Assembly: GCA_016177025.1 (NCBI GenBank) | Contig: JACOWB010000007.1 | Location: 71,751-109,221 of the forward strand | Source: Candidatus Aenigmatarchaeota archaeon | GTDB lineage: Archaea > Aenigmatarchaeota > Aenigmatarchaeia > CG10238-14 > SCSR01 | DNA length: 37,471 bases | Direction of reading: 5' to 3' | Shown: piece by piece, positions 1-9,818 of the stretch | How the letters are laid out: each line of letters opens with the position of its first letter | How positions within the stretch are numbered: position 1 is the first letter of the stretch | Program-made: the position numbers and the translations under genes | Notes under the pieces: generated by a model | Told to the model about the DNA's origin: nothing | The model's input: the letters and a program-made list of their open reading frames with translations, nothing else | Database searches by the model: none

Positions 1-2
1 CT

Positions 3-1814
3 GGGAAGCTAGCCCCGTTAATAATGGTTGCTTTAATCCCGATACCTGCGTTCTTACTTGGTAGGTTGCTTTCAAACAACATAGGCGGCCTTGTAGCTGC
101 ACTGTTTGCAATAGCGGCTCCTACTTTTATCGGAGTTTCAATGGCAGGCTATACAGACACAGACGCCCCTGTCGCTTTCTATATGTTCGCGTCAGTATTT
201 ACAATATTTTTGGCAATTAAAAATTCCAACAAAAAATTAATGTCAATACCACTCTACGTTCTTGCAGTCTTTACCACTCTTATATTTGTTTTCAACTGGG
301 GGGCAGGTTGGTTTCCCTTAATTTTGTTCTTAGCGTTCATCCCAGCTCTTATCGTATTCAGACTCGTGGAAGAGATGTGGTATCAGAAAAAGGTAAAATT
401 ATATTTTAGGAGCCTACTACCAGAGGTTAAGTCGATTCTTCTCCCTCTCATTATAATATTCTTGGCAACAAACATCATAGCAGTTTTTCTTGGCTTCAAC
501 ACAATGTTCCAGTCATTAAAAGGGGCACTGGGATTTACAGGTCTGGCCGGTGAACCGCTCATTGTAAACATTTCAGTAGCAGAATTGCAGATTATAAACA
601 TTTTCACTAAATCAGGGTTCAATACTGTAGCAGAAAGAGTAGGCGTTCTTCCAACAATTATGACACTGATAGGATTGCCGCTCCTGGCACTTTACAAAGT
701 TTATAAAAAGGAGAGAATAAGTTTTGTAGAAATATTCCTGTTTTTGTGGGCTTTAGTGACATTTTACCTAATCATAAAAGGAATAAGGTTTTCCTTGTTA
801 TTTTCTATGTCATCTTCCATAGCTTCCGGATACGTAATCGGCAATTTATTCAACTACCTTAAAAATAGAAATGTTTTGTTGTTGTCGTCAGTATTTGCAG
901 TGATTTCCGTATTCGTATTCATATCGGTGTCCACCGCAGTCCAGATAGGTCTTTCATCAGGAGGATTGACCATTAGCCAAAATTGGTATGATGGACTCGA
1001 TTGGTTGAAAGAAAACGCAGACAAGGATTCACTGGTATCCACGTGGTGGGATCCTGGTCATATAATAGCTGGTTACACAGGCCTGAAAGTTCATGCAGAT
1101 GGGGCACACTGTGTTCCAGGGAATTGCATCCCATACGATCACAATATAAGAATAAAGGACATGGGAAAAATATTTTCAACCGCTGATGAGAACGAATCGA
1201 TAGAAATATTAAGAAAGTACACATCACTCACAGACGACCAATGCAATCAGGCTAAAGAAAAATTCGGTGATAAATTCCCTGAAGAAGCCTGCAAAGATGT
1301 TACAGAAGTTTATGTGCTAGCTACAAATGATTTGATAGGGAAATATTTCTGGATGAGCTGTTTCGGCAGTTTTGATATGAATCTATGGAAATCTACAGCT
1401 GGTGACAAATGGAAATGCGATGGTAAAAACTTCTTGGTAATGCCGTTTACACAATTTGATAGATCAGGGTTTCCAATTTATTCGGGTGGTGGGTTGACAT
1501 TGACACTGCTACAAAATGAAACTCAATTATTGGCTGTAATGACTGCACCAAGCCAAGGGATAAGGAGTGTGTTGGTTAGTGATGTTGTATATTATCAAGG
1601 TGGCCAAGAACTACAATCGAAATCCACTGGTAACAATGTGCTAGACGGAATGGTGTGGATTGATCCAGGTTTTGGAACAGCTATTTACATGGAGCCAGAT
1701 ATAAGGGATTCCATATTTACCAAAATGTTTTTCTTCAACGGCAAAGATTTGGAAAAATTTGAAATGGTATATCAGAACCCAGAAATGAAGATATTTAAAG
1801 CAAGGTTTGGTTAG
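3..1814 (+). CDS. aglB: Dolichyl-phosphooligosaccharide-protein glycotransferase (AglB/STT3 family), 5' truncated by window edge
   Basis: Frame is open upstream of the listed ATG at 24 (GKLAPLI-MVALIPIP...). Multi-TM N-terminal part with TDTDAP loop, then soluble domain with WWDPGH (WWDxG catalytic signature). Confidence 0.9.
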   Translation, partial: GKLAPLIMVALIPIPAFLLGRLLSNNIGGLVAALFAIAAPTFIGVSMAGYTDTDAPVAFYMFASVFTIFLAIKNSNKKLMSIPLYVLAVFTTLIFVFNWGAGWFPLILFLAFIPALIVFRLVEEMWYQKKVKLYFRSLLPEVKSILLPLIIIFLATNIIAVFLGFNTMFQSLKGALGFTGLAGEPLIVNISVAELQIINIFTKSGFNTVAERVGVLPTIMTLIGLPLLALYKVYKKERISFVEIFLFLWALVTFYLIIKGIRFSLLFSMSSSIASGYVIGNLFNYLKNRNVLLLSSVFAVISVFVFISVSTAVQIGLSSGGLTISQNWYDGLDWLKENADKDSLVSTWWDPGHIIAGYTGLKVHADGAHCVPGNCIPYDHNIRIKDMGKIFSTADENESIEILRKYTSLTDDQCNQAKEKFGDKFPEEACKDVTEVYVLATNDLIGKYFWMSCFGSFDMNLWKSTAGDKWKCDGKNFLVMPFTQFDRSGFPIYSGGGLTLTLLQNETQLLAVMTAPSQGIRSVLVSDVVYYQGGQELQSKSTGNNVLDGMVWIDPGFGTAIYMEPDIRDSIFTKMFFFNGKDLEKFEMVYQNPEMKIFKARFG

Positions 1815-1821
1815 TGAATAT

Positions 1822-2055
1822 ATGGCTCTGCTCTCGCGATTGAAGGGAAAAAACAAATTTGAAACAATTGAGAACTATTCTATAGCATCGATTTTTCTAG
1901 GAGTTGCCATGTTGTCTGTTGGACTAGGTCTGAATATAATTAGTACAAAGGGGATTACAGTTATTCTAGCTATGGTTGGCGCGTTAATCAGCTTTGTCTC
2001 TACAGTAGTTATGATTTTAGCGTGGCTGGTAAAAGAATTTAAGGAAACCTCTTGA
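1822..2055 (+). CDS. Small membrane protein, two predicted TM helices
   Basis: ORF 1807-2055; internal ATG at 1822 (MALLSRLKGK...); two hydrophobic stretches. Confidence 0.55.
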   Translation: MALLSRLKGKNKFETIENYSIASIFLGVAMLSVGLGLNIISTKGITVILAMVGALISFVSTVVMILAWLVKEFKETS

Positions 2056-2085
2056 TTGACCTGACACACAATTTACTACAATGCA

Positions 2086-2094
2086 TTTATATTA
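2086..2094 (+). promoter_or_regulatory. Putative TATA box for histone gene
   Basis: tttatatta about 22-28 nt before ATG at 2114; spacing implies a leaderless transcript. Confidence 0.5.
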
Positions 2095-2113
2095 ATCAAT
2101 CATAATTTTAGTT

Positions 2114-2320
2114 ATGGCGAAATTTTTACCCAAACTTCCTTTCGAGAGGATAATCAAAAAGGTAGGCGGTAGACGGGTCTCTCAAGATGCCTTGGAAGAA
2201 TTTGCAACAATAATGGAAGAGCAATTGATTAATATTTCAGAGGAAGCCGTTTCATTAGCTAAGCACGCAGGCAGAAAGACGTTAATAGGTGAGGATATAC
2301 GTCTATCTCGCAACAAATAG
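2114..2320 (+). CDS. Archaeal histone
   Basis: 68 aa histone fold: LPFERIIKKVGGRRVSQDALEEFATIMEEQLINISEEAVSLAKHAGRKTLIGEDIRLS. Confidence 0.95.
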   Translation: MAKFLPKLPFERIIKKVGGRRVSQDALEEFATIMEEQLINISEEAVSLAKHAGRKTLIGEDIRLSRNK

Positions 2321-2354
2321 CGTGCATTTTAAAATTAAAAGACAAAGACATTTC

Positions 2355-3368
2355 ATGGATTTAAACTTCCTTATTTCTGAATTAGAAAGCAGATCTAATC
2401 TTAAAAAGGATGATATACTAACTCTTGTTGACAAGAAATATTCTGAAATGAAGGAATTAATAACAAAAGAAGGTGCTGTATACTTGGTTGCAAGAGAAAT
2501 GGAAATAGACCTGCCAGAAAACTCGGAAGGTAGAATCACCATCAGAAATATCGTACCTGGTATGAGAAGAGTCAGTATTCTGGGAAGAGTTTTCAGGGTA
2601 TCTAAAATTAATGAGTTCAAGAAATCAAATGGAAACACAGGGAGAGTGTCCAATGTTTTTATAGGCGACCATACAGGTTTCATTAGAGTCCCCCTATGGG
2701 ACGAGCAAGTTAAACTTGTTGAAGAAGGCGATATTTCAATCGGAAACATAGTTCAAATAATCAACGGTCTTGTTCGAGAGAATAACTTTGGTGAAGTGGA
2801 GATTTCATTGGGCAGATTCGGGGCGATAATTCCCGTAGAAGACCATGTCGAACTACCATCTGTTGATGACCTGTCAAAAATGTTTCTTAATATTCTATCT
2901 GAAAGGACAGAAATATCAAATATAGTCGCCGGCGGTAATTTTGAAATAAATGGAACTGTCATACAGCTTTTCAGAGGCAATTTTTTGTTTGACGTGTGCC
3001 CGATGTGTGGCAACAAGGTAGAAATCAATAAATGTGAAGAGCATGGAGATGTGATTCCAGGGCATGCACTGGTCATTTCATTAATCTTAGACGATGGTAC
3101 AGGAGATTTGAGATGTGTTTTATTTCGCGAAGTTGCGGAAAAGGCATGTGGCATCACCGCTACAGAACTTTCGGAGTTTGATGCAGAAAAAAGATATCAG
3201 ATAATAAGTGAAAAACTTTTTGGAAAGGAATTCATTCTGTCAGGAAGAATAAAGAAGAGCAGAATGTATGATAATTTAGAAATGATGGTAAACGAGTTTA
3301 AAGATATAAATCCTTTGGAAGAGAGTAAGAAATTAGTCGATGAGATAGAATTGATTGTAGGTGGCTGA
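2355..3368 (+). CDS. Replication protein A / ssDNA-binding OB-fold protein with zinc finger
   Basis: OB-fold segments (GMRRVSILGRV..., GDHTGFIRVPLWDEQ) and zinc-finger-like CPMCGNKVEINKCEEHGDV; start at ATG 2355 (MDLNFLISELE); directly upstream of radA. Confidence 0.85.
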   Translation: MDLNFLISELESRSNLKKDDILTLVDKKYSEMKELITKEGAVYLVAREMEIDLPENSEGRITIRNIVPGMRRVSILGRVFRVSKINEFKKSNGNTGRVSNVFIGDHTGFIRVPLWDEQVKLVEEGDISIGNIVQIINGLVRENNFGEVEISLGRFGAIIPVEDHVELPSVDDLSKMFLNILSERTEISNIVAGGNFEINGTVIQLFRGNFLFDVCPMCGNKVEINKCEEHGDVIPGHALVISLILDDGTGDLRCVLFREVAEKACGITATELSEFDAEKRYQIISEKLFGKEFILSGRIKKSRMYDNLEMMVNEFKDINPLEESKKLVDEIELIVGG

Positions 3369-4319
3369 TTGGCAAAGAAAAATGAAATAAATATTGAGGA
3401 TATACCTGGTGTAGGTAAGATAACAGCTGAAAAGCTGAAAAGCATAGGATATTCCGACCCGATGGTGATTGCCGTTTCATCGGCCACAGAACTTGCAAAT
3501 ATAGCCGAAATAGGAGAGGCGACTGCCGCCAAAATAATAAATACAATTAGAGAGAAGCTCGATATAGGTTATGATACTGCAGACAAGATTCTTGAAAGGA
3601 GAACGACTGTAGCGAAGATAACTACAAACAGCAAATCCCTTGACACTCTTCTCGGTGGTGGTATAGAGACACAAGCAATTACAGAGGCTTATGGAATGTA
3701 TGGTTCTGGCAAGAGTCAGCTTGCGTTCCAACTTGCAGTTTCAGTTCAACTCCCAAAAGACAAGGGTGGGTTGGATGGTGCGTGTCTTTTTGTTGATACA
3801 GAAAACACATTTCGCCCCGAAAGAATAGTCCAGATAGCTAGGGCTATGAAACTGGAGCCCGAGAAGGTTTTGCGAAACATTTACGTAGCCAGAGCTTTCA
3901 ACACCGAACACCAGATATTGCTAGTAGAAAAAGCTCCTGAGATGATAGAAGAAAAAAAGATTAAACTCATTATAGTCGATTCTTTGACGTCACATTTTAG
4001 AGCCGATTTTGTTGGCAGAGGCGAGCTTGCAGGAAGGCAACAAAAACTAAACAGACATCTGCATCAGTTGCAACGTTTAGCGGACGCATATAATATAGCT
4101 GTTTATATCACGAATCAGGTCATGTCCGATCCTGCTATGCTATTCGGCGACCCTACTAGGCCGGTCGGCGGGAACATCCTAGGCCATATGGCAACATACC
4201 GTCTTTACCTGCGAAGAGGAAAGGAAGGCACAAGAATATGTAAGGTTATAGATGCTCCAAACCTACAGGAAGGCGAGGCAGTTTTCAGAATAACAGAGAA
4301 TGGATTATCAGATAACTAA
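3369..4319 (+). CDS. radA: DNA repair and recombination protein RadA
   Basis: HhH N-terminus ([17 protein letters not shown]), Walker [20 protein letters not shown], Walker [29 protein letters not shown] start abutting the RPA stop codon. Confidence 0.97.
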   Translation: MAKKNEINIEDIPGVGKITAEKLKSIGYSDPMVIAVSSATELANIAEIGEATAAKIINTIREKLDIGYDTADKILERRTTVAKITTNSKSLDTLLGGGIETQAITEAYGMYGSGKSQLAFQLAVSVQLPKDKGGLDGACLFVDTENTFRPERIVQIARAMKLEPEKVLRNIYVARAFNTEHQILLVEKAPEMIEEKKIKLIIVDSLTSHFRADFVGRGELAGRQQKLNRHLHQLQRLADAYNIAVYITNQVMSDPAMLFGDPTRPVGGNILGHMATYRLYLRRGKEGTRICKVIDAPNLQEGEAVFRITENGLSDN

Positions 4320-4328
4320 AGTGTCTAA

Positions 4329-5303
4329 ATGAAAATTCTCATACTTCCAGGTCATGAGCCTATATTTAGTGAGCTTGCATACAGATGGACAGACATCGGC
4401 CACGAAGTGAACTTGCTGATGAATCGGCACACCCGCCAATGGGATGAAAAGATAGCAAAAATACCAAAAGGCGTTCTACTAAACTCAAAAGAAAAACCCG
4501 ACATAATCTATTGCAGTTCTCACAGCAAAACCCTTATGTACGCCTTGACACAAAAGGTCAAGCGATTATGGTTTGATGTGCCGATAGTCACAACCCACTA
4601 TTGGTTTCCAGACAGGCGTGCTTTGCCATTGTATTATATGGTTAAACATACGTCAGTTTCGAAATATGCTGGAGATTATTTACAGAGCATTTCTGGCATT
4701 GATTCACGAGTTATCTACCCGCCTGTAGATACGGATTTTTTCAAGCCGCAAAAAACTAAGCATGAAAAAACGGCAACAATAATAGGCAATAATTTCAAAC
4801 AAAGATCCGGCGGAGGGAAAAGCAAAGATATAATGGGTACAGACCATTTGCTTAACATTTTGAATCTAGTACACGAAATGAATCCTGAAATCAAGCTGAT
4901 AGTAAATGGGTATAATCCAGATTTACAGGTGCCATCATTTGTAAAAAAAAGCTTTTTCGAAGGAAACTACAAAATAGGCCTGCACAAATTAATTGTAAAT
5001 TCATCTTGTCTATTTTTCACAGTAACTAGAAATCCAAGCACCACGCATAGTATGTTGTATTCACTGAGTTCCGGGGAATGGCTAGTAACATGGGACATAC
5101 CACCATACCATGAAATTATGAAAAACGGCAAATCGGCGAGTATCATAGAAAATTTCAATGAGAAAAAGTTTGCAGAAAAAATAGTCGAGGTGTGCAACAA
5201 ACCTAAGAAGATCAACAACTTGGGAAGAAAATCAGTTATTGAGAAATGCGAGAGTAAGATGGTCGCCAAACAATTCACAGACTTTTTCGAAGAAATTCTA
5301 TGA
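4329..5303 (+). CDS. Glycosyltransferase, GT4-like
   Basis: MKILILPGHEPIFSELAYRWTDIGHEV..., YPPVDTDFFKP, C-terminal Rossmann segment LSSGEWLVTWDIPPYHEIMKNGKSASI. Confidence 0.75.
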   Translation: MKILILPGHEPIFSELAYRWTDIGHEVNLLMNRHTRQWDEKIAKIPKGVLLNSKEKPDIIYCSSHSKTLMYALTQKVKRLWFDVPIVTTHYWFPDRRALPLYYMVKHTSVSKYAGDYLQSISGIDSRVIYPPVDTDFFKPQKTKHEKTATIIGNNFKQRSGGGKSKDIMGTDHLLNILNLVHEMNPEIKLIVNGYNPDLQVPSFVKKSFFEGNYKIGLHKLIVNSSCLFFTVTRNPSTTHSMLYSLSSGEWLVTWDIPPYHEIMKNGKSASIIENFNEKKFAEKIVEVCNKPKKINNLGRKSVIEKCESKMVAKQFTDFFEEIL

Positions 5304-5364
5304 TTAGTTTTACCTTTTTATCCATTAAGAGGAATTTAAATATTTACGGAAAGGATTGATTGAA

Positions 5365-6219
5365 ATGAAGATACTGATAACTGGAGCAAGCGGTCAACTG
5401 GGTGGCGAAATATTCGACATTTCAAATCATGAGAATTATGGGACTTACTTTAAAAATAAACCTGTGAATGCAGGAGAGAATTTATTCAAGATTGATTTGG
5501 GAGCAAGAAGCGATGTCATTTCTTTGGTAGAAAAACTCAAGCCGGATTGGGTAATACACTGCGCTGCCGCTACAAAAGTAGATTGGTGCGAATCGAATAA
5601 AGATTCCGCATGGGTTTCCAATGTAGAAGCAACTAAAAACATTGTCGAAGCATGCTCGAAGTTCGAGTCAAAACTGCTTCTAGTCTCCACTGATTACGTG
5701 TTCGACGGCGTGAAAGGTATGTATAAAGAAGATGACGTTCCAAATCCCGTAAACTTCTACGGTAAAACCAAACTAGCCGCTGAACGGTTGGCCATGACTT
5801 TAAAGAACTATATAATAGTCAGAAGTAGTCTCCTGTACAGTAAAAAAGACAATTTTATGAAATGGGTCGTCGACGACATTAAGAAGGGCGGGTTGACAGC
5901 TGCCACAGATTTGTATTATTCTCCTACACTTGTGGCAGAGTTGGCTGAATGCATTTTGAAACTAATAGAAAAGAATGAAAAAGGAGTGTTTCATACCGCT
6001 GGCGACAGCAGAATATCAAAATTCGAGTTTATTAAAAAATTTGTTGATGCGCTTGGTTATGATGCGGACGCAGTAAAGCCTGTGAATGCAAGCGATCTCA
6101 ATCTTGTTGCACAACGGCCATATGATACTTCTTTAGACATTTCTAAAGTGAAATCGACCGGTATAATATTTTCAAAAATCGACGGTGCTATAGAAAAGTT
6201 AAAAATGTTTAAATCGTGA
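5365..6219 (+). CDS. dTDP-4-dehydrorhamnose reductase-like SDR (RmlD family)
   Basis: MKILITGASGQLGGEIF, VIHCAAATKVDWCE, STDYVFDG, NFYGKTKLAAE. Confidence 0.88.
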   Translation: MKILITGASGQLGGEIFDISNHENYGTYFKNKPVNAGENLFKIDLGARSDVISLVEKLKPDWVIHCAAATKVDWCESNKDSAWVSNVEATKNIVEACSKFESKLLLVSTDYVFDGVKGMYKEDDVPNPVNFYGKTKLAAERLAMTLKNYIIVRSSLLYSKKDNFMKWVVDDIKKGGLTAATDLYYSPTLVAELAECILKLIEKNEKGVFHTAGDSRISKFEFIKKFVDALGYDADAVKPVNASDLNLVAQRPYDTSLDISKVKSTGIIFSKIDGAIEKLKMFKS

Positions 6220-6227
6220 TTGATTTC

Positions 6228-7220
6228 ATGGAAAAAGTTCTTGTAACTGGTGGTGCGGGATTTATAGGCAGTCATTTAGTATCTAGGCTATGTGAGTCTG
6301 ACAAGGAAATTGTAGTGTTAGATAACTCATGGAGAGGAAGTCTAGAAAATTTGGGTGATTTCAGAAACAGAATAAAGTTTGTAGAAGGGGACATAAGAGA
6401 CTATTCTGTAGTCAAAAAAGCTATGGAAGAAGTCGGCACAGTTTTCCATCTGGCATCTATTCAAGGCACGAAGTTTTTTTATACACATCCAGATTTGATA
6501 TTGGAAGTTGGCCTTATTGGAAACTTGAATGTGGCTAGAGCGATAGTTGAAAACAAAGTCAAAAGACTTTTATTCACGTCCTCTTCAGAGGTTTATGGAC
6601 AACCAAGAATATTTCCGACACCTGAAAATCATGAGATAATCGTGCCAGATATAAAAAATCCGAGGTGGTCTTATTCTGTGACAAAAATTGCTGGAGAATC
6701 CATTTTTCTTAATTTCGCAAAAAAATATGGTTTCGATTCAACACTGGTGAGAATACACAATGCTTATGGGCCTAAGATGGGATGGGAGCACGTGATACCG
6801 GAATTTATTAGAAGAGTTGTTTTAAATGAAAAATTTACAATCCAGGGCAATGGGACAGAGACGAGGAGTTTCTGCTATGTGAGTGACATAGTAGACGGCA
6901 TTTTGCTTGCAGCTTCAAAAGAAGAAGGCAAAAACGAGATTTTCAATTTAGGTAACGATAAGGAAGAATACAGAATTTTGGATTTGGTTAAGCTTTTATC
7001 TAACGTCTCTGGAAAAAAAATAGAACCAATACAAATTGACAAGCTCGAAGGTAGTACATCGAGAAGAATCCCCGATATATCAAAAGCTAGAATGATGCTT
7101 GGTTACGACCCTAAAGTCAAGCTATCAGAAGGATTGAAATTAGCTTTCGACTGGTATAAGAGCAAAATCGAATCGATTATAAAATATCCTTCTAAGCCTT
7201 TTCCTTGGGAAAGAGGATAG
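6228..7220 (+). CDS. NAD-dependent nucleotide-sugar epimerase/dehydratase (extended SDR)
   Basis: MEKVLVTGGAGFIGSHLV, VFHLASIQG, TSSSEVYG, YSVTKIAGE (YxxxK). Confidence 0.9.
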   Translation: MEKVLVTGGAGFIGSHLVSRLCESDKEIVVLDNSWRGSLENLGDFRNRIKFVEGDIRDYSVVKKAMEEVGTVFHLASIQGTKFFYTHPDLILEVGLIGNLNVARAIVENKVKRLLFTSSSEVYGQPRIFPTPENHEIIVPDIKNPRWSYSVTKIAGESIFLNFAKKYGFDSTLVRIHNAYGPKMGWEHVIPEFIRRVVLNEKFTIQGNGTETRSFCYVSDIVDGILLAASKEEGKNEIFNLGNDKEEYRILDLVKLLSNVSGKKIEPIQIDKLEGSTSRRIPDISKARMMLGYDPKVKLSEGLKLAFDWYKSKIESIIKYPSKPFPWERG

Positions 7221-7227
7221 TGATTAA

Positions 7228-7665
7228 ATGAGAAAATTAACGACAAGAGAATTTCATTACATCTTTAAAAAAACACCCCGAGTTACTGTGGACTTGGTTA
7301 TTAAAGACAGACGAGGCATTTTGCTTATTAAAAGGGATATAAGACCTGATATAGGTAAATGGCATTTTCCTGGAGGGACGGTCTATTACAAAGAGAGAAT
7401 ACTAGATGCTGTTAAAAGGAAAGCTAGAGAAGAAACCGGACTACAAATTAAGATTAAAAAACTATTAGGCGTCTTTGATATCATGAGATACAGAGAGCCT
7501 GGAAATACACATATAGTGGATTTGATATTTTTGGTTCGACCTATTCGAGGCAAGCTAAGGGGCAACAAAAAATTCGGCGGAGAGACTTTGAAATTCTTTA
7601 AAAGGTTGCCCAAAAATATGATGATAGAGCACAGACAAATATTGCAAGGTCGTTTGATAAAGTGA
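7228..7665 (+). CDS. Nudix hydrolase, possibly GDP-mannose hydrolase-like
   Basis: Nudix-box region GKWHFPGGTVYYKERILDAVKRKAREETGL; see finding on the substituted box. Confidence 0.8.
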   Translation: MRKLTTREFHYIFKKTPRVTVDLVIKDRRGILLIKRDIRPDIGKWHFPGGTVYYKERILDAVKRKAREETGLQIKIKKLLGVFDIMRYREPGNTHIVDLIFLVRPIRGKLRGNKKFGGETLKFFKRLPKNMMIEHRQILQGRLIK

Positions 7666-8915
7666 CGAATATGTCTGAGGATATAATAGGACCATTGGAG
7701 AAATGCCAGATATGCGGACAAAGTTTAGAATTAATACTTTCGCTTGGTCATCAAGCACTTGTCCACGGCCATCTCACATCAAAACAGCTCAATGAACCCG
7801 AGACAACATATCCATTGAATTTGTGTAGATGCAGTTCTTGCGGATTACTTCAATTGAACCATATTGTTGACCCAAAAGTCGTCTTTCATAAAAATTATCC
7901 GTACCAAACAGGCATGACCAACATGCTGATAGAAAACTTCCGTTCGCTCGCAGCAACGATGGCGGAAAAATTCAAGTTGACAAAGGACGATTTGGTAGTT
8001 GACATAGGTTCCAATGACGGTACGCTTCTTAAGCAGTTTGTCCCATACGGAGCCAGAGTGTTAGGTGTGGAGCCTACGAATGCTGCTTCGGTCGCTGAAA
8101 AAAACGGAATAACAACTGTTAATGATTTTTTCACTGAAGAGATCGCAAAAAAAATCGTGGATGATCATGGAAAAGCAAAAGTGATAACAGCGACAAATGT
8201 TTTCGCGCATGTAAACAACCTATTTCCAATGCTTAGAGGAATTGACACAATGCTTTCAGAAGACGGTGTTTTTGTATCAGAGTCGCAGTATTTATTCGAC
8301 GTCATCAAAAAACTCGAGTTTGATACCATATATCATGAACACCTAAGATACTATTCATTAAAGCCGCTTATTTCATTATTCTCAAAAGTCAATTTTAGCA
8401 TTGTCGATGCAGAAAGGATAACAGCCGCAGGCGGTTCTATACGAGTTTTCGCCATGAAGGGTACAAGACCTCCAAGCGACAGGTTAGTTTCCCTAATAGC
8501 CGAAGAAGAAAAGGCCGGTTTATACGATAAAAAGGCACTTGAAAAATTTGGACAGCGAGCAATAGATATAAAGCACAAACTTTTGGATTTGCTCTTAGAA
8601 TGCAAAAAAGGTGGCAATAGAATTGTAGGTGTAGGCGCACCCGCGCGTTCGAACACACTTTTAGGTTTTTCGCACATAGACCACAACATTCTAGATTATG
8701 CGTGCGAAAAAGCAGGCTCACCTAAAATAGGTCTCTACACACCGGGCACACATATTCCTATCGTAGACGAACAAAGAATTTTTGAAGACCAGCCGGAATA
8801 CGCATTGATACTTTCATGGCATATACAAGACGAGCTGATCAAAAAAATGAGGGAAGGAGGATTCAAGGGTAAGATTATAGTTCCTCTTCCAGAACCCAGA
8901 ATAGTCGGCAATTGA
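7662..8915 (+). CDS. SAM-dependent sugar C-methyltransferase (NDP-hexose C-methyltransferase family)
   Basis: N-terminal zinc-binding CQICGQ...CRCSSCGLLQLNHIVDP, SAM-binding VVDIGSNDGTLLKQF, C-terminal VGVGAPARSNTLLGFSHID. In-frame ATG also at 7671. Confidence 0.88.
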   Translation: MTNMSEDIIGPLEKCQICGQSLELILSLGHQALVHGHLTSKQLNEPETTYPLNLCRCSSCGLLQLNHIVDPKVVFHKNYPYQTGMTNMLIENFRSLAATMAEKFKLTKDDLVVDIGSNDGTLLKQFVPYGARVLGVEPTNAASVAEKNGITTVNDFFTEEIAKKIVDDHGKAKVITATNVFAHVNNLFPMLRGIDTMLSEDGVFVSESQYLFDVIKKLEFDTIYHEHLRYYSLKPLISLFSKVNFSIVDAERITAAGGSIRVFAMKGTRPPSDRLVSLIAEEEKAGLYDKKALEKFGQRAIDIKHKLLDLLLECKKGGNRIVGVGAPARSNTLLGFSHIDHNILDYACEKAGSPKIGLYTPGTHIPIVDEQRIFEDQPEYALILSWHIQDELIKKMREGGFKGKIIVPLPEPRIVGN

Positions 8916-8952
8916 AATTAAATTTAAATCCCTTTCTGCAGTATTGGTATAC

Positions 8953-9816
8953 ATGATTACAAGCGAGCAGTTTGCTTCTCAAGTGAATGCTAGGAAATAT
9001 ATAGCCGATATGCAGGCGTTTGATCCAAAAACAGGAGAAGATTTCTTGAATGCGTATGGTGCAAAGGGGCCTGTATTTTTTGTAGATGCGCACGGAAGTC
9101 CTATATACTTGCTCACAGACCGTAAAGATAATACTTATGCAAACCAAGGAATTCGCAACAAACTTGTGCATCGAGGAGGAAATTATAGAGAGCCTACTGA
9201 TTTGGCTCCGATGGACGTTTGGCTTAGACAACTTGGAGAAGAAACACAACCAAGGCTTCTGGTTCCAGGTATTTCAAAAGAAACTGCTAGAAGATTGCGT
9301 GCAGCTATCATTGAAAGAGCAAAAGTTCATAATGATTACTTTACAGCCCTCCCACGTAAGAGGGTAGACAATCCGAATTTACCTCAGCCATGGTATTGTG
9401 ATGTGTGTTCAACAGTTTCGTCAGAAGTCCCTCTTGAGTTAGTCGATGATATATTCCAGATTCCTAGAGGAGAACGTACACGCGATGGATATCGCCAAAA
9501 GCTGGGTTTGGTTAGTCCTGAAAGTCCGCAGTGGTTAACACCAATTGGAAATTTGATAAATGGCGAGCATGTCCTTTTTGGATTTGGTGACGATCATAAA
9601 ACAAAAGATTTGTTGAAAAAAATATACGACATTGACGCTCATATACAGTTCGTTGATGATGTAGAAGTTGTAATTCTAGATACTGATGCAATGTTACCTT
9701 TTGCCGAACGTCGATATCTAGAAACTTTCTTCCGTTCTGATAACAATCCTTTGAAAAGAGGGTCACTTGAAACAGGTCGTGTATTCATGAAGAGAGATGA
9801 ACCCAGACAACCTTAA
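8953..9816 (+). CDS. Hypothetical protein (no family recognised)
   Basis: Long ORF with ATG at 8953 (MITSEQFASQVNARKYIADMQ...). Confidence 0.7.
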   Translation: MITSEQFASQVNARKYIADMQAFDPKTGEDFLNAYGAKGPVFFVDAHGSPIYLLTDRKDNTYANQGIRNKLVHRGGNYREPTDLAPMDVWLRQLGEETQPRLLVPGISKETARRLRAAIIERAKVHNDYFTALPRKRVDNPNLPQPWYCDVCSTVSSEVPLELVDDIFQIPRGERTRDGYRQKLGLVSPESPQWLTPIGNLINGEHVLFGFGDDHKTKDLLKKIYDIDAHIQFVDDVEVVILDTDAMLPFAERRYLETFFRSDNNPLKRGSLETGRVFMKRDEPRQP

Positions 9817-9818
9817 AC

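Noticed and set aside
2303-2749. Antisense ORFs over RPA (also 2753-3157 and 3197-3532)
   Set aside because: Shadow ORFs opposite RPA/RadA with no recognisable domains.
3369-4319. Intein or insertion in radA
   Set aside because: Reading frame is contiguous through Walker A, Walker B and C-terminal motifs with normal length (316 aa).
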